Shown: in pieces, positions 24,491 through 37,718 of the stretch
Layout: the number at the start of each line of letters is the position of its first letter
Position numbering within the stretch: position 1 is the first letter of the stretch
Assembly (NCBI GenBank): GCA_032622095.1
Contig: CP136067.1
Coordinates: forward strand, 135,035,990 to 135,099,989
Length of the DNA stretch: 64,000 nucleotides
From: Siphonodentalium dalli
Taxonomy: Eukaryota > Mollusca > Scaphopoda > Gadilida > Siphonodentaliidae
Direction: 5' to 3'
Notes under the pieces: model-generated
Seen by the model: the letters and a program-made list of their open reading frames with translations, nothing else
What the model was told of the DNA's origin: nothing
Database searches by the model: none
Translations under genes and position numbers: made by a program

Positions 24491-24718
24491 CCTTGCATAA
24501 CTGGAGTTTCCTGAAATTTTTTGAAAACCTTGTGACAATGCATTCCTTTATATATGTGAGTCTCCCATAGGGAACCATGCATATATAAGAGACTAACATT
24601 GGCCTCGCAATATCTACCTTGACCTTGTAAGCCAGTGCACTCTCTTATATATGTGAGGCTCCCTGCGGGAAACTCGCATATATAAGAGAATGCACTGGCA
24701 CAGGGTATTTAATGCTGC
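24491..24718. mobile_element. TTAA element remnant, CATGATGGGAGCTGC family
   Basis: Starts CCCTTGCATAACTGGAG after CTAA (degraded TTAA) and holds two shared-type hairpins. It is truncated at 'aatgctgcac' where the duplicate block 24724-25090 begins. It lies upstream of the EF-hand gene's first coding exon. Confidence 0.55.
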
Positions 24719-24723
24719 ACCAT

Positions 24724-25090
24724 ATTGCACAAGAAACACTATATGGTCATATGAGTCTGATACAAGATATTTCATAAACCTTCCAAGAATAAAATTGTAC
24801 ATTCGTGACTTATCCGCCTCAGAATATTTCACATGATGACATCTCCTTGAGTGATTCCCTAAAGGAAGTTATTGAGGAAGTTATATTGTTGTAAATGATT
24901 CTAATTGCCTACGTCAGTAATGTCATGGTTATTTAAGTTTATCTTTAGCATCATCCAGGATTTTGAGAATTAAATGTGAAATGTGGTGATTTAATTAATA
25001 TTCATTATTTTAATCTTCCAAAGAATCCCATGATATTGTCGGCACATACATTTTACCCACAGTTCAGTGTGGCTCGCATCATGAAAGGGT
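24724..25090. repeat. Duplicate block with empty TTAA site
   Basis: Paralogue of 21980-23440. At about 24985-25000 it reads 'ttttgagaattaaatgtg', the uninterrupted version of the site that holds the 1.07-kb element in the other copy. Confidence 0.75.
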
Positions 25091-25274
25091 TAAAGGTTCA
25101 GATCTCCAGTTACAAACAACAGCAATAAAAGGTCGCTCACCCGTTATGGCTCTTTTAGACATTGGCTTTTTTTAAGAATAAAGAAGTTAAATTCTGGCAA
25201 AAATTTTAATTTCAACTTGACAAGGTGAACTAAACACCAAATATCCAGTCCTGAGTTTAGTGTGCCTGTAATCT

Positions 25275-25350
25275 GCAGAATGAGGTCCCCAGAGGGTCAA
25301 TTTAGTGAGGCTAGCATCACTAAATTCACCCTCTGGGGACCTCATTCTGC
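25275..25350. repeat. GAGGTCCCC hairpin
   Basis: One palindrome of the CAGAATGAGGTCCCCAGAGG family with a shortened loop. The downstream repeat sequence ('aaagtttcttta...caaatttctatagaaac') is split by the TTAA element at 25384-25771 and resumes at 25776. Confidence 0.7.
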
Positions 25351-25383
25351 TGAGTCCTCATCTTCTCTGGAAAGTTTCTTTAA

Positions 25384-25771
25384 CCCTTTACCCAACAAAC
25401 CGGCCAAAACCGGCCAAATAAAGCTTCAACAGCCTAAAATATCTTCGGTCTCAATAGAACCATACAAATATGGATATCATTGGAACCGGCTCCTTGACCA
25501 CATTGTGATAGTTACAGTTATGCCCTGTGCCAATGCATTCTCTTATATATGCGAGTCGACCATAGGTCGCCTCGCATATATAAGAGAATGCATTGGCCTA
25601 AAAAAAATCTTTTTTTAACACTTTTTACCATTTTTTCTTACATTCTTTAACAATTTTATAATTTGTAATGTGTTAAGCCAATGCATTCTCTTATATATGC
25701 GAGGCGACCTATGGTCGACTCGCATATATAAGAGAATGCATTGGCACAGGGCCCTTCTGTTGGGTAAAGGG
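25384..25771. mobile_element. TTAA MITE, CCCTTTACCCAACA family
   Basis: Complete copy, TTAA at 25380-25383 and 25772-25775, with two internal hairpins. It interrupts the repeat phrase 'gtttctttattatcaaattt', which is uninterrupted at 15427-15448 and 34798-34819, so the pre-insertion site can be read directly (TTTA there, TTAA here). Confidence 0.8.
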
Positions 25772-26251
25772 TTAAGTTTATTATCAAATTTCTATAGAAA
25801 CTTCTTCACATAGATTATATTTCTTTCTTAGTTTAGTTTCTCTATATCCCCAAATTAGCAGACGACACATTGCATAATCAAGGTTCCCAATGGATGTACA
25901 TCACAATATTTGCGGGATAGTGTCACTAAATTCACCCTCTGGGGACATTCTGCAAATATCAAGAGATTATATTGAAAATTGCCAAAGTTATTTTTTAGAC
26001 AACAAAATAATTATGATTTCTAATTCGAACAAATTAGGCTCATAGCTCCGTCAAAAACCATCGAACCATGACCAAAGTTGAACTGGACCTGTGACTTCTC
26101 AAATGTGATCTATATGTAACAAATATCAAGAAATTCTGTTGAATATTGCTCAAGTTATCATCGGGTTAGTCCAAAAACTGTGATTTCTAAGTCGAAAAAG
26201 GGGTATAACTCATCTGGGTATAGGCTATTATTTAAGGGGATATGCCCGGTA

Positions 26252-26387
26252 CAGTAATGCCCTAAATAATCAACTCCTTAACCACAGCAGAATTATGGGT
26301 AATTTTTCAGGATTTAGTCAGAAATATGGCTTGTTGCCATACATCGGAAAGCTCTCAGTGAGTAGTCGATTATTTAGGGCATTACTG
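26252..26387. mobile_element. CAGTAATG MITE, internally deleted
   Basis: Complete ends and TA flanks. Most of the right arm is missing. Confidence 0.7.
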
Positions 26388-26470
26388 TATAACAGGTATC
26401 AAATTGTTTCGAGGAATTGTCAACCATTGGAAGCCTACAGCCTCAATGAATATTGAGTTCCTTGGGTTAA

Positions 26471-26668
26471 CTCTTTCGGTGCCAGGCTTATTTTGTAGGT
26501 TTATATAGTGCCAGGGAATCTTATGTTTTTCATGGGCATCAAAATTATTACTATGAATACTTGGTGATAGTTTTGAGTTATAACATGCCCCTAAGGACTT
26601 ATCCAGTTTGTTTTTATATTCGCTATAGCATGCTTAAGCATACCCAAAAAAAATTCAACCCAAAGGGG
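26471..26668. mobile_element. Possible small TTAA element
   Basis: TTAA occurs on both sides. The left end is CTCTTTCGGTGCC and the right end, inverted, CCCCTTTGGGTTG. The inverted match is weak, so this is tentative. Confidence 0.3.
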
Positions 26669-26761
26669 TTAACCTCAAAACAATGTGATAATTGTATATT
26701 CCTCTCTGATGCATATATTACTAATATCATAAAAAGCTTGAAATGGTACATGCATATTTAA

Positions 26762-27128
26762 AGGCATATTATGGACTTGTTCGGGTGCGTGAAACTGATA
26801 AATTAGTACTCAGGCACTATGCCAACTGGGGGAATGTAGCATTCAACTAACATCGACCAAAATCTCAAAGAAATCGACCATACAACTCCATAGAAAACAC
26901 AGTCTGAACTAAGCTCAATTGTAAATATTTACATCTCAATTCGGGATGCAAAAATCGGCGATAAACTAACAAAAATGATTTCGCCATCGATACTCATTGC
27001 ATTTAATAAATATATAAAACTGATGGTGTGTGTTGTAAATTTGGATTAATATTCACAAAAATAATAACATAGAGCAAGACTATTCTCAATTTACATTTGA
27101 TCAGCCTACCGGAGTGTTTCACATCACT
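26762..27128. mobile_element. 367-bp TTAA-flanked repeat
   Basis: Similar over its length to 37756-38123 ('catattatggacttgtt' at one end, 'ccggagtgtttcacat' at the other). Both copies are bounded by TTAA followed by AG. There is no obvious terminal inverted repeat. In the second copy the insertion site is known (see 37719-38312). Confidence 0.6.
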
Positions 27129-27432
27129 TTAAAGATGAAAAACACAATAGAATCAGATAAAACACGAGTAAACAGAATGTTTTCAAATTCATCTAGTGAC
27201 AAGAGCTTGGCTTCAGAGTACTATGCGATAGGAAGCAATTCCCCACCGTCTTATCATGGACCAATCTATGACTTGGCCATTATACAAGCTGTTATTCATA
27301 TTATCAAATTGATGCTTTTTTAACAGTGGGTTACGTCATTAATTTAGAGTATATGTGTTATGCAAGAGCAATGGTGTGTGGATATCATCCAAATGCAGTC
27401 AAGCACCATATAAACTGGGCTGATAATATTAA

Positions 27433-27824
27433 CCCTTTACCCAACAAACCGGCCAAAACCGGCCAAATAAAGCTTCAACAGCCTAAAATATCTTCGGTCT
27501 GTCTCAATAAAACCATACAAATATGGATATCATTGGAACCGGCTCATTGACCACATTGTGATGGTTATAGTTATACCCTGTGCCAATGCATTCTCTTATA
27601 TATGCGAGTCGACCATAGGTCGCCTCGCATATATAAGAGAATGCATTGGCCTAAAAAAAATCTTTTTTTAACACTTTTTACCATTTTTTCTTACATTCTT
27701 TAACAATTTTATAATTTTTAATGTGTTAAGCCAATGCATTCTCTTATATATGCGAGGCGACCTATGGTCGACTCGCATATATAAGAGAATGCATTGGCAC
27801 AGGGCCCTTCTGTTGGGTAAAGGG
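27433..27824. mobile_element. TTAA MITE, CCCTTTACCCAACA family
   Basis: Complete copy, TTAA at 27429-27432 and 27825-27828, same orientation as the one at 25384, with two internal hairpins. Confidence 0.8.
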
Positions 27825-27828
27825 TTAA

Positions 27829-30800
27829 TAACGCAATGAAAGTTTAGTACATCATGTCCAGAATGATTGTTATCAGAATTACTCATGTTTCCTCTGAGTT
27901 TTAAAAACAAGCTCATCATAAACATCTATGCAAAATAAGAATAAACCATAACATACTTATAGATCTACAGGTAAATGGGAAACATAGAATACACCCATAG
28001 TATGTGGTGTAATGACGACACATAGATATAGATACCAATCTTTAATGTATGAGGTAGAAGATAATACACAATCAAGGTAATACAAACTATGTCATGGAAT
28101 GAAGGACCCGAATGATAGGTGATGCTCGGATAGGTATCAGAACCTCAAAATGAAATGAGTAAAGTAAAGCATGACGTGTCGGGGTGTACGTAGCTGTTCC
28201 TTTATACTATTTAGGATGAATATTAGATGAGGTATTTGGTAATACACATCGGCATTGGCTCTGCCGTTATGGTCATTTCCTATGACCATATTTGGGGGAT
28301 CGACTTCATTGTGTACGGGTCTGGGCTGCGATTAAGATGTGTGAGGTTTCTGCAAGGAACCGAGCACTGATATTCGAGTTTGGGTTCTACTATATGTAGA
28401 ACGGGTACATGTATACATGTATTATACAATTAGTGCAATACGAATATAATGGGGCATGGGTAGTTATGTCACAAGTAGCAGAGAGCACAAAATGTTCACC
28501 ACAAACAACAAGCCTTATGGCGAGTGGTTAAAACCACAATACTATGAGTTATGAAAGAATTGTATACTCTCGGCTAGTATGGGGTGTATTTTATTTATGA
28601 CATAATTATTATTTTTTATTTGTTCCGTGAATTCAACTACTCTGCTGTTTCCTGTTAAGGTGTATCGATCCTCACTGAGTTACCAAAAACACAATGCTAT
28701 TAGGAATGTTCATCACACTTAGTGATGCATACTTTTACGTCATGATCAACGTCAGCCTGTATCTAAGTCATCAGTCATTTTATATATTCCCATTCATATG
28801 TTTGCTAGTCACTTACATGTAGCATTCTAAATTTGATTAAATTAAAATTCATAATATTTTCATCATATCTAATTTTATAAATTTATATCACAACAACTTC
28901 AAACTTTAAATGAATGTAACCAAAGAAATTTTGCTAACTAACTAGTTCTATTATGGGTTTAAACGTTTAACCCATGAAATGATGTTTGAACATTTACACA
29001 AGCGGTAGACAATTTATACCAACAGTAGGGTGTATATACAGCTGAAATGTACAAAATAGGTGTTTAATACACACACTAACAAGGACAACTATGGTCTAAT
29101 ATAAACCATGCAATGTCAATGTAGCGGGCCACAGTGAAAACACATTATAAAGAGCGTACATTTGGTGCTGTAACATATCCTCATGCAAATAGGTTCATAA
29201 TGGAACTATTTAATTTTTTTTGTTATTTATTTAATGAAATCTGTTGAAATTTAAAAAAACAAACGCCGTTATAATGCCAGGGTACCCCGAGTCACCACAC
29301 CAAATTTGGTTGAAATCGGTCAAGGGGTCTGGGAGAAAAATCCGAACAGACAGATACTACTCTTTTATATATGTATAGATAATATGCGTCATGTGGTCTT
29401 CCGATAGTATGGATTCCTTCATGTGGTGTACTAGCTAAACAATTAAGTAACTAAATTTCCACATCCTGACATAGCTCAGGTGTGAAAACATCTTAAAGAG
29501 GAATGTGCCCATTTGACTTATTTTGAATGCTTTCCGTCGATTAATAAGAGGGACAGAGTAGCTTGACCAAAAGTGTCCGAAAAAAATACCAGCTTATTCA
29601 TCAATTTCCAGCAAAATTGTCCAAAAACTTTCTGATCAGCACAAACAATGTGGAAATTTGGAACATACCTTTAATCCATGAAATTTTTTTGAAAACAACA
29701 ATTTTATCCTTTTTTTTTGTGGACAGGACAGGACAGGAAAGTATTTTGACAATTATCCACAGAAAACAATATTCCTATCACTGCAAAATATAATCATTTC
29801 CAAAACAACAGTAGAATCAAAAGGTGTGAAAATAATATTCAAGTCCTCGATTTCGCCACTACACCTAAAATGAAGGGATTTAAACCATACTTCAGGTTAG
29901 AATATGTGTACAAATGAAGCGTAACTGAGCCAACCTTTTCCATGCTTTGACAAAGTGACAGCGCTGGGGCATGAACAAATTACTTTTGTTAGTGGTACCC
30001 TTATTACCATACAAAATAACATGCCCAGGGGCCCTGCACAAGCTTATACTCAGAAAGGTGTGTATATTCATGGCATGTGAATGTCTATCAAAGCTGCAAA
30101 GTTAATAAGGACAATAATAATCGTCTTTGTATAACATAATATAGGTACACGGTACAGTTGCTGCCATAATTAACAGCATAACTGGACCATTTAATTTTTG
30201 CTGAGATATATGGACAATTATGGAAAAATTCAGAAGGTCAACAGCATTCATATATATAATGTAATTAAAAAATTAATATCTATTATATATTTTGGAACTT
30301 CTGTCTCTGTATATGTATGTATGTATGTATTATTGTTATTATTATTATTATATTTACATTTAAAAATGCACTAGACAGTAAATTAGTTTCAATGCGCTTT
30401 ACAATAGAAATACAGTTTAAAACAAAGAGATAACACAATATGGATACTAAAAGATATGTGAGTTTAAAAGAGACCAAGGAGAATTAAAATACTACCTAAA
30501 AACAGCTACGTACACAGCTAAAAAGAAACAAATCACAAATTGAGAATATATGAAAAATTAGTGAATCGAAAATAAGTGCGAATAATGTCAATTGAGCAAC
30601 TGAAAACATTGGTATGTTTTCAGCAACTTTTTTAAACTTTCTACAGAGTGCATGACAGCGCCTGATGTTCATTGGCAGTTTGTTCCGTAACGCGATGGAC
30701 ACTTCTTGGAAACATAACTTTCCATGCTTATTGTTCGGTATCATATATGCTCATATAGGCATGTATGTATATGTGTTATAGACTTGAATACTGCTTGACC

Positions 30801-31760
30801 AATCCGACTCAAATTTGGTATGTAGGCCTACTTTGATCCTGGGAATAATATGGGCAGGTCCAATTTCACGTGCGACCGCTCATATATGCTCATATAGGCA
30901 TGTTTCTGGTCCGATCTGATGTTATATATTCTTCCTAGATGGAGAAATCCCAAAATAGCGAGACAAAGTTGGGCACATCAGCTAGTATCATCTATTTTTG
31001 TTTCATACAGCATTATTACCTTAATTACTCCAGTATTACCTTATTTTCGCACCTGATCACTATATTGAAATAAACTAGATATTTATCCTCAAAATACTCA
31101 TTGATAAGGAGTTCCCTTTGAAAATGTTCACATAATAAGTTAAACAGTTTTTATCACTTAGTGGGAGCGAGAATCCATTTAGTTTTAGAAATGGTTAATC
31201 CTGATACAAAATCCTGCATGCTGTGAAAAAACTTCATATGACTTGTGTAAGAAAAACATTATGACAATATTTTTAATCCTTTTATACTCAACAGAATATA
31301 TGCTACAAATGAATGAATTTGAGCCATAGATTAGAGCAAAATACACTTGTGTGCTCTATGAACGATGGTAATTATAATGAAAATGAATTTACGACTTGAG
31401 TTGAAGTTGTTGCAAGCACAACAAAAACAGCCAAACATATCAATCTGTATCAGCCACATGCTGTAATATAGAAGATTGTCATGAGACCTTATCAAACACA
31501 ATCAAATAGTGACCATGCATCCCCGCAACGAGACTTAACAATGGTTTGTGGAATTGGAACATAGCTTATTGTGAACTGTATAAATCAAATAGTTATCAAT
31601 CAAAGGTCACAGATATTCTTGTAAAGGATCACATACTTCATCAAAACATACAACATGATATGTGTGTTCCAGACACAATATTGCATAAACAAAAGGTCAA
31701 TAGCTCCATATCAACAATTGTTGTAGGGCTATTGGAAAATTTGGGATATCTCTGAGAAAA
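27829..31760. other. Gene-free stretch with repeat tails
   Basis: Repeat fragments of the 'ccaaatttggttgaaatcggtc...gaacagacagata' type occur near 29290-29390. Another of the 'ccgactcaaatttggtatgtaggcctac' type lies near 30795-30960; it includes 'tccaatttcacgtgcgac', the empty target of the hAT element at 54252. Simple (TATG) and (TTA) runs are at 30310-30350. No exon, RNA gene or complete element could be supported. Confidence 0.4.
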
Positions 31761-31846
31761 CATGTCCCCAGAGGGTGAATTTAGTAATGCTATCCCACAC
31801 AATGGGCTAGCATCACAAATTTCACCCTCTGGTGACCTCATTCTGC
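31761..31846. repeat. GAGGTCCCC hairpin
   Basis: Palindrome of the same family; its left terminal bases have diverged ('catgtccccagaggg'). Confidence 0.65.
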
Positions 31847-32060
31847 TTAGGCCTCATCTTCTGGGAAGTATCTATAGTCTCAAATTAAAAAAAAATTTAG
31901 TTACATTTTGTCCCTTCTGGGAAGTTTCTATAGCCCATAATTTGCGGAAGATAAAATGCTAAATCGAGGTGACTAATGGGTGAACTACTGAACAACACCA
32001 ACTTCAACTGGAGAACTTCAATCTGCATCATGATCCTACTTTTCCCATAGGACTATAAGT

Positions 32061-32265
32061 AGAATTAGGTCCACAGAGGGTGAATTTAGTGATGCTAGCC
32101 CGCTATAAGGGATAGCATCACTAAATTCAACCTTTGGGGACCTCATTCTGCAAATGACAGACACACTATTTGCAGGCTTGAGGTCCCCAGAGGGTGAATT
32201 TAGTGATGCTAGCCCGCTATGTGGGTTAACGTCACTAAATTCACCCTCTGGGGACCTCATTCTGC
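32061..32265. repeat. Two GAGGTCCCC hairpins in tandem
   Basis: Hairpins at 32061-32151 and about 32180-32265 are separated by the 'tgacagacacactattt' spacer seen in the 15600-16064 cluster. Short frames crossing them are palindrome by-products. Confidence 0.7.
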
Positions 32266-32485
32266 AAATGGACAGATGAACTATTTGCAGGCTTGATTCT
32301 CAAGTGAATTGTTTTAAAGATGGAATTTAATTTATTCAAAAATGTTTGAAAAAAAAATTTGGAGAAAATATTATTTCCAATTGACACAACATGATGACTC
32401 CTGTAGGCTGGCCTCTCTGGTTGAATTTATTATTTATTTCTCTGAAATATCACAGAAAGTTCTAGGAAAAGTACACCATCTTTAA

Positions 32486-32727
32486 TCCTTTCGTGATGGG
32501 AGCTGCGTTGGTGCAGCATTAAAGATCCTGTGCAGTGCATTCTCTTATATATGCGAGTCTCCCATAGGGAGCCTCGCATATATAATAGAATGCACTGGCT
32601 TACAAGATCAAGGTAAATATTTTTAGGCCAATAGGCAGTCTCTTATAAATGCGAGGTGCCTTATGGGCGACTCGCATATAGTATACGAGAATGCACTGGC
32701 AAAGGTTTTTTGCAAATCATGAAAGGG
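32486..32727. mobile_element. TTAA element, CATGATGGGAGCTGC family
   Basis: TTAA at 32482-32485 and 32728-32731. The left end is TCCTTTCGTGATGGGAGC and the right end is CATGAAAGG. Two hairpins inside share the ATTCTCTTATATATGCGAG stem, but with TCTCCCATAGGGAG at the apex instead of TCGACCATAGGTCG. Confidence 0.7.
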
Positions 32728-33304
32728 TTAAAGATGAATTCAGGGTTCCAGACCTCCAGTTACAACAACAACAACATACATAATCTAATTTAATATTGTT
32801 TTCTACTTTATTTTGTTGAAAAAATGTTGAAACCCAAATATGACATGTAGGCTAGACTTTCTGCAAATGTCAAAATGACATAAAAGTAAGACTAACAGAT
32901 ATAACCAAAACATTTTGTTCAGTTTTGTTATTAAAAAATTAAGAAAATAATCTTTGGAGTCCTTTTAAAACATCAAAACAAAATGAAATAAATGCATAGA
33001 AAATCCAATGTCAAACTAAATAACATTTTTCATGTTTTTATTTTATGCAATATAGAAGTAAAATAGATCTTGTAAAAATTAGCCTGGAGCTGTGAAAACA
33101 TCTTTAATTGAATTGAGAGTTTTCAATTAGTACAGAAAAAATAATTTAAAATTTGCTTTGTAACCACTCTTGCTATCATTAAGAAATAAGCAATTAATTT
33201 ATTGCATGCACAAGTGTACTGTGTACCATCCCAAAAAACAAATTCAGCCAATTGAAAAATGGAGTAAATCATGGATCCTCGAACAACGATCCTATCTATA
33301 GGTA

Positions 33305-33399
33305 CAGTAATGCCCTAAATAATCGACTCCTTAACCACAGCAGAATTATGGATAATTCTGCTGTGGTTAAGGAGTCGATTATTTAGAGCATTTATACTG
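33305..33399. mobile_element. CAGTAATG MITE, short hairpin
   Basis: About 45 bp of each arm remain, joined directly, with TA flanks. It lies 90 bp from a TTAA MITE. Confidence 0.7.
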
Positions 33400-33489
33400 T
33401 ATATCCATAAAAGAATAATATGACACAAGAGGTAATCTGTCAACACACAGCCAAGTGAAAATCTCATAAGTAAATTCTTTCTATATTAA

Positions 33490-33842
33490 CCCTTTACCCA
33501 ACAGAACCATAGGTCGCCTCGCATATATAAGAGAATGCATTGGCTTAACACATTAAAAATTATAAAATTGTTAAAGAATGTAAGAAAAAATGGTAAAAAG
33601 TGTTAAAAAAAAGATTGTTTTTAGGCCAATGCATTCTCTTATATATGCGAGGCGACCTTTGGTCGACTCGCATATATAAGAGAATGCATTGGCACAGGGC
33701 ATAACTGTAACTATCACAATGTGGTCAAGGAGCCGATTCCAATGATATCCATATTTGTATGGTTTTATTGAGACAGACCGAAGATAATTTAGGCTGTTGA
33801 AGCTTTATTTGGCCGGTTTTGGCCGGTTTGTTGGGTAAAGGG
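33490..33842. mobile_element. TTAA MITE, CCCTTTACCCAACA family, reversed
   Basis: TTAA at 33486-33489 and 33843-33846. It is in the opposite orientation to the copies at 20294, 25384 and 27433. One internal hairpin is half deleted at the left. Confidence 0.75.
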
Positions 33843-34485
33843 TTAAATATTCATTGATGAGTAGTTATCCCTTAGGGAATGTTCATATAATAAGTTCAAC
33901 AAATGACCAACTAATTATCTGAACATTTCCCTCGACAAATAGGACTCCTTCTACCCTTGTAATTTGTCATCTGCTTATTTTCCCTAAACACCCCTCCAAA
34001 TGAATAATAAAATATTCCAATATATACTTTTATAACTGAATGGGAGAATCCACTTAGTATAGAAAGGGTTAAACTCTTCAACATGAAATACTAAACCGCA
34101 CTGACCCCATACATAAAATTTCTAAGCATTTTATGCAATACTGCATCACATATAAGTATAAAAGCCAATCATTTAGAAGGCATGTGTCTCCTTCGCATAA
34201 ATACATAATTAATCATCAAATAGGATATAGAGTTGTGAGATTTAAATACTCTTATAAGTTGGCCTTGTAGTTAACTTGATCCAGAATTAACCCAATTAGA
34301 CATTATTTATAATCAGAAATGGATTAGCAAAGACAAACAGTGAATATTACTCATACCAGCGGGTGTCAATGTCAAATACCTAGTTTTGATGATAAAAGTA
34401 ACTAAAAAAGAAATGGAATCTATGTGAACAAGTTTCTATAGAAATTTGATAATTAAGAAACTTTCCAGAGAAGATGAGGCCTAAG

Positions 34486-34774
34486 CAGAATGAGGTCCAC
34501 AGAGGGTGAATATAGTGATGCTAGCCCATTATGTCAGATATCATCACTAAAATCACCCTCTGTGGACCTCATTCTGCAAATGACAGGCACACTAAACATG
34601 CTTGGATAAAACCATGAATACATCATGAGGTTATATTGTATTCATGGTTTTATCCAAGCATGTTTAGTGTGCCTGTCATTTGCAGAATGAGGTCCACAGA
34701 GGGTGAATTTAGTGACGCTATCTGACATAGTGAGCTAGCATCACTAAATTCACCCTCTGGGGACCTCATTCTGC
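34486..34774. repeat. Compound palindrome with two GAGGTCC hairpins
   Basis: Two hairpins (34486-34577 and about 34680-34774) flank a third palindrome with arms 'caggcacactaaacatgc...tggttttatcc' (34578-34680). The block of about 290 bp is therefore self-complementary on two scales. Confidence 0.7.
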
Positions 34775-35024
34775 TTAGGTCTTATCTTCTCTGTAAAGTT
34801 TCTTTATTATCAAATTTCTATAGAAACTACTTCACATAGATTCCATTTCTTTTTTAGTTTAGTTTCTCTATTTCCCCAAATTGGCAGACGACACATTGCT
34901 TAATTGAGGTTCCCAATGGGTGTACATCACAATATTCACCATTTGGGAACTTCAGTCTGAGTCTATGGTTAAGCTGCATGGAGTTTGGTCTACAGTATGT
35001 CTCCTATAGGAGATAAGGCCTAAG

Positions 35025-35116
35025 CAGAATGAGGTCCCCAGAGGGTGAATTTGGTGAAGCAAGCCCGCTATGTGGGATAGTGTCACTAAATTCAACCTCT
35101 GGGGACCTCATTCTGC
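35025..35116. repeat. GAGGTCCCC hairpin
   Basis: Follows about 230 bp of the family's usual left flank ('ctttattatcaaatttct...ttggcagacgacacattgc'). The same flank precedes hairpins at 15600 and 62564 and follows those at 25350 and, inverted, 45944. Confidence 0.7.
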
Positions 35117-35119
35117 AAA

Positions 35120-37710
35120 TGACAGACACACTAAACTCAGGCTTGAGTTTTATCAAATGTTTGTGGAACATATTTAACATTTTATTTAGATCCTATACTG
35201 TTTAAAACAAGAAGTTGCACCTCAGTGCTGGAGTACCCCTCAGGTCAAGCCTGCAAATAGTTTGTCTGGAATATATCCAACGAAATAAGGAGTGTGTGGT
35301 GTGACCATTTTGAGATATCAACGAGAGGCCGATCACGATCGGCAGATGTTAACCCATCCCTTGACGATAGTAAATTACTATGATCGGAATCACAAATGAG
35401 AGTTATGATGTTGAATTATAGAGTAAACTAGCTATTATGTACTATTATAGACAAATTTACATAAAACAAATCATTGGAATTTATGGGTCACTTGCATTTA
35501 TATATAAAGAGAATTCACTGGTACAGGATATGTAATGCTTCACCACCACAGCCTTGGGTTAAATGTGAAAAAGGTGACCTGGACATGGAACACTTGGGTT
35601 AAGAGAGTCCAATTTAAGTTTACAATGATAATCTCAAATTCTACCAACAAATACCCATCAAAATAAAGACACCTCATTAATATCCCATTAATATCAATTA
35701 TATAGCAGAGCTTTCAAGGGAATCAGACATTGTTTATATTGATGCTGACATCTCTATTAATGCAATAACAATATAATGACCTCAGACCATCTGTAGAGTT
35801 ATATTATCAGCTGTGCAATGCAGCACCCAACAAACTTTCAAAGCTCTGTTTTATCAGGAAATCTTTCACAGACTGTCCATCATAATTAACCAGTATGTGG
35901 GATACAGTCTATCACAAAATAAATAACATTCTATTAACCAGTGGCAGCACAGTCCAATATTGTGAACTACACATGTGTTCAGTTATCAGGAGGAATTATG
36001 TTATTTAACTGCTACTTGACATTAATGGGGGATCCCTGTATGCAAAACAGCTCTGTGGTGTAACGGCACCTTAACACTATTAATTTATGGGTTCATAACT
36101 AAATATATAAAGGGACACATTGGGAACCTTTTTATCAACTTGTATCATAATCATCAATCTCTAAATGAAAACAAATGAAAGAGTCAATGACATTTTTTTG
36201 TAATTATTATTACATGTATAAAAGTTAAAAATAAATTAAAAAAAATTAAAAGAATTTTTCAAATTTTTTTCTCAAAAAAGGGTCATAACTCCTTTAAAAT
36301 TAATCGGATCAAACCCATATTCGAACTCGATCTGTATTTTGGGCTGTGAAACTCACATACCAAATTTGGTTCCAAAAAATGTTTGAGTTATGGCAGAATG
36401 CGTGAATTTTAAGTTGAAAAAAAAGGGCCATAACTCTGTAACAAAATCTCGGATCAAACCCAAATTCGAACTCGATCTGTATTTTGGGCTGAGAAACCCA
36501 TATACAAAATTTGGTGTCGATCGGATAGAAAATGTTTGAGTTATCGCATTACTCGTAAAGTGTCTACGGACAGACAGACGGACAGACAGACAGAGACAGA
36601 CAGACGGACGAACGACGAGTGGTCAATCCGGGCAACAACACTATGTTTACCATACTATGGTATGGGTAAACATAAAAATGATGTCGTGGTCCCGTAGTTG
36701 TAAATTCTTAGGTAGAATTCTAACACCCCCCCCCCCCACCTGCAAAAAATAAACACCCTCCGGTCAAGCCTGCAGAATAAGCTAGCATCACCAAATTCAC
36801 CATCAGCGGACCTCATGGGAGACCTCATGGGAGACCTAAGATCAAGTTGAATTTCCCCAGTTGAAGTTTGTGATGTTCGCTCATTAGTCACCTCAATTAT
36901 GCAATTAATCTTCTGCAAATTAGGGGAACAGAAGGGAAAAAGTTACTAAATGCGAGATAGCATCTTTAATCAGAACTCTTTAACACCTGGTGACATGATT
37001 TGACGTATATTGCATATAGAGGGACTGTTCTATAATTAGTACGTCAAAATATGTCACCAGGTGTACAGTGACATTTGATGTTAGGTGATAAAGAATTAGC
37101 TACATTCACCCTCTGGGGACCTCATTTTGCAAATGACAGACACACTATCTGCAGGCTTCCTTAAGGTACCAAATCGCAACATGGGCAGGACGGAACCCAA
37201 ATTTAAAATAAACAAAGAACAGTAACTCTAGAACGGAAATGCTAATGTCATTTTAAAAGCAGTCCTGAAAGCGAACATCCATACCAAATTTGATCAGATC
37301 CGATAAGATATATACGGACAAAACACCAATATGTCCAGATAAACAAAACAAATAACTATAACTCTAGAATAGAAAAAGCGATCAATATCAATTGCCTCGC
37401 GTTTAAAATGTGTCATGGTGGCAAACCTCCATACCAAATATTATATTGTTGTTTTTTCAATAAAAGTTACTTTTGGAGCCCTCTCAATTCAGATTGTTTG
37501 GCTTCAGCAATCTGCTGTGACAATTAACACTTTGCTGTGGCCCAGTTTACTGCAGCAAATGGCTTCGACATTGCTGATTGTCATAGTCAATTATGAGGGA
37601 TGTTGGTATTTATCCCTAGTTAATGTGACATACATGTCTCTCTAAGAAATCAATTAGAGATTTTTTTCCACATTCGACAGATATGAAATTGTTTTCAATT
37701 CTCAAATTCC
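35120..37710. other. Gene-free stretch with repeat tails
   Basis: Two tandem units of the 'gggccataactctg...ggatcaaacccaaattcgaac' repeat lie at 36270-36600 and end in a CAGA/CGGA run. A C run is at 36728-36737. Fragments of the GAGGTCCCC repeat are at 36775-36820 and 37100-37160. Another repeat tail ('ccataccaaat') lies at 37200-37450. No gene is seen. Confidence 0.4.
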
Positions 37711-37718
37711 AGTTTTAA

